From Gemmatimonas phototrophica (GTDB taxonomy: Bacteria > Gemmatimonadota > Gemmatimonadetes > Gemmatimonadales > Gemmatimonadaceae), in NCBI GenBank assembly GCA_945870175.1, contig CAMBRJ010000186.1:1-6310 (forward strand): a stretch of DNA of 6,310 nucleotides, in the 5' to 3' direction. Positions 5,404 to 6,310 of this stretch are shown here, piece by piece. Numbering within the stretch: position 1 is the stretch's first letter; each line of letters begins with the position of its first letter. A model generated the notes under the pieces. That model worked only from the letters and a program-made list of their open reading frames with translations, searched no databases and was not told the origin of the DNA. A program made the translations under genes and the position numbers.

Positions 5404-6310
5404 CAGCGTGCGCCTCCACTCGGCATGTCGGTGCTGTCGGCCGCCGCGTCGGTGTTACCGTGCACGCGGTCCACCCGCACGATGACAACGCGGCGCCCCT
5501 TGATGTCGTGATTGCGCTCGAACGCGATGCGTCCGGCCACGCCGTCCACGGAGGGGGCGCCATTGCCGATGTTTTCGAGCGCGAGGCGCAGTGCCGCGCG
5601 TGTGCGCGCCCCGCTGATGATCGTGCGTCCCATGACGATCGCCGCGTCGTAGGACAGCGCGGCGAACATGTCGGGGTCCTGCCTGAATCGTTCGCGATAG
5701 CGCGACAGAAACCAGAGCGCTTCGGGACTCGTGGCCCGATCGGCGCGGAAGAACGCGACATAGCGCGCACCGATCGCGTCGGCATGCTGATTGATCTGCT
5801 CGACGCCATCGCCGCCGATGAACGGTGCGGTCACGCCGCGGGCTTTGAGTGCGCGGAGGAAGGCCAGCGCGTCGGTGGCGTCGCCCGGGAAGAGCACGAC
5901 GTCGGGGCGCATCGTGGCGAGCAACTGGGCGTAGGCGTCCCATTCGGTCACGCCGGTCAGGTACGGTTCGCGGGCGATGACGGTGGCGCCGCGGCGGGTG
6001 AAGGCCTGCGCGAAGGTGCCCGCCCAGTCGCGTCCGTAGGAGTCGTTGCGATAGATGATCGCGGCGCGCTTGGCGCCGAGCGAGTCGAAGGCCCACTGCG
6101 CGGTCACGCGCGCGGCGTCATTATCACTCGGCGCCACGCGGAAAAACCACGGGTTTACCCCACTGAGCTGCGGCGACGATGCCGTGGGCGAGATGACGAC
6201 GAGGCCATTGGCGCCGGAGTGCTCGGCGTCGGCATAGATCGGAATCGTCTCGATCGTGTTGCCGCTTTCCGGATGCCCGACGACGGCAATGACATCGGGG
6301 TCGGCGCTGA
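5403..6310 (-). CDS. ABC-type branched-chain amino acid (LivK-like) periplasmic binding protein, 5' end outside window
   Basis: The frame stays open to the right edge; 301 residues of an expected 380-420 are visible, so the signal peptide and the start of lobe 1 are missing. Numbering is from base 6308. Family features appear in order: VIAVVGHPESGNT (6-18, the ligand-loop region), VVISPTASSPQLS (37-49), FFRVAPSDNDAA (55-66), IIYRNDSYGRDW (84-95), the lobe-2 segment PFIGGDGVEQ (162-171), ALSYDAAIVMGRTI (217-230) and the closing VAGRIAFERNHDIKG (257-271). This is the type I periplasmic binding fold (Peripla_BP_6). The GTG at 6137 codes for the Val of the FFRVAPSD motif and is internal, not a start. 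Such proteins bind amino acids, amides or small organic acids; the ligand cannot be read from the sequence. No permease or ATPase gene follows; the next gene is a chemoreceptor, so a sensory role is plausible. Confidence 0.9.
   Translation of the reverse strand, partial: SADPDVIAVVGHPESGNTIETIPIYADAEHSGANGLVVISPTASSPQLSGVNPWFFRVAPSDNDAARVTAQWAFDSLGAKRAAIIYRNDSYGRDWAGTFAQAFTRRGATVIAREPYLTGVTEWDAYAQLLATMRPDVVLFPGDATDALAFLRALKARGVTAPFIGGDGVEQINQHADAIGARYVAFFRADRATSPEALWFLSRYRERFRQDPDMFAALSYDAAIVMGRTIISGARTRAALRLALENIGNGAPSVDGVAGRIAFERNHDIKGRRVVIVRVDRVHGNTDAAADSTDMPSGGAR
5413..5417 (-). promoter_or_regulatory. Ribosome binding site of the chemoreceptor gene inside the binding-protein gene
   Basis: On the minus strand GGAGG occurs nine bases before the chemoreceptor ATG and lies wholly within the last codons of the upstream binding-protein gene. 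Together with the TGATG stop-start overlap this fixes the chemoreceptor start and indicates coupled translation from one transcript. Confidence 0.75.

Noticed and set aside
6135..6137. GTG as the start of the binding-protein gene
   Set aside because: The 57 upstream codons to the window edge encode conserved family motifs (VVGHPESGNT, ISPTASSP), so this GTG is an internal Val codon.

Overview
This window is GC-rich bacterial chromosomal DNA with strong G/C bias at third codon positions and tightly packed genes. The gene types and the style of the proteins would suit a soil or sediment bacterium such as a member of Gemmatimonadota. That placement is an impression from protein style, not a demonstrated assignment. 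I saw no RNA gene, CRISPR array, transposase or complete mobile element.

Layout. (1) Bases 2-1693 (+) are the 3' part of a gene that enters from the left edge. It encodes a PIN-like nuclease domain, then a long coiled coil, two membrane helices and an Ala/Gly-rich tail. The first in-window ATG (125) is internal, because the reading frame and the hallmark LDTN motif lie before it. (2) Bases 1694-2001 are the only sizeable gene-free stretch. They hold a GC-rich hairpin, a longer imperfect inverted repeat, and part of a tandem duplication of the end of the next gene. (3) Bases 2002-2520 (-) encode a small CoA-binding (YccU-type) Rossmann protein. (4) Bases 2559-3701 (+) encode a saccharopine-dehydrogenase-family enzyme whose sequence looks most like L-lysine 6-dehydrogenase. 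It is divergent from the CoA-binding gene with 38 bp between the start codons. (5) Bases 3691-5403 (-) encode a complete methyl-accepting chemotaxis protein, convergent with gene 4 and overlapping its end by 11 bp. (6) Bases 5403-6310 (-) are the 3' part of a branched-chain-amino-acid-type periplasmic binding protein that runs off the right edge. Its stop overlaps the chemoreceptor start (TGATG).

How the genes may work together. The clearest functional unit is the minus-strand pair of binding protein followed by chemoreceptor. The coupled start suggests balanced production and raises the possibility that the binding protein presents a ligand to the receptor. The divergent CoA-binding and lysine-dehydrogenase-like genes must share or interleave promoters, but no pathway link between them is evident. 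The PIN/coiled-coil/membrane protein is the least familiar item and the best candidate for new biology. Its left neighbours and N-terminus are outside the window, so whether it belongs to a multi-gene system cannot be judged here.
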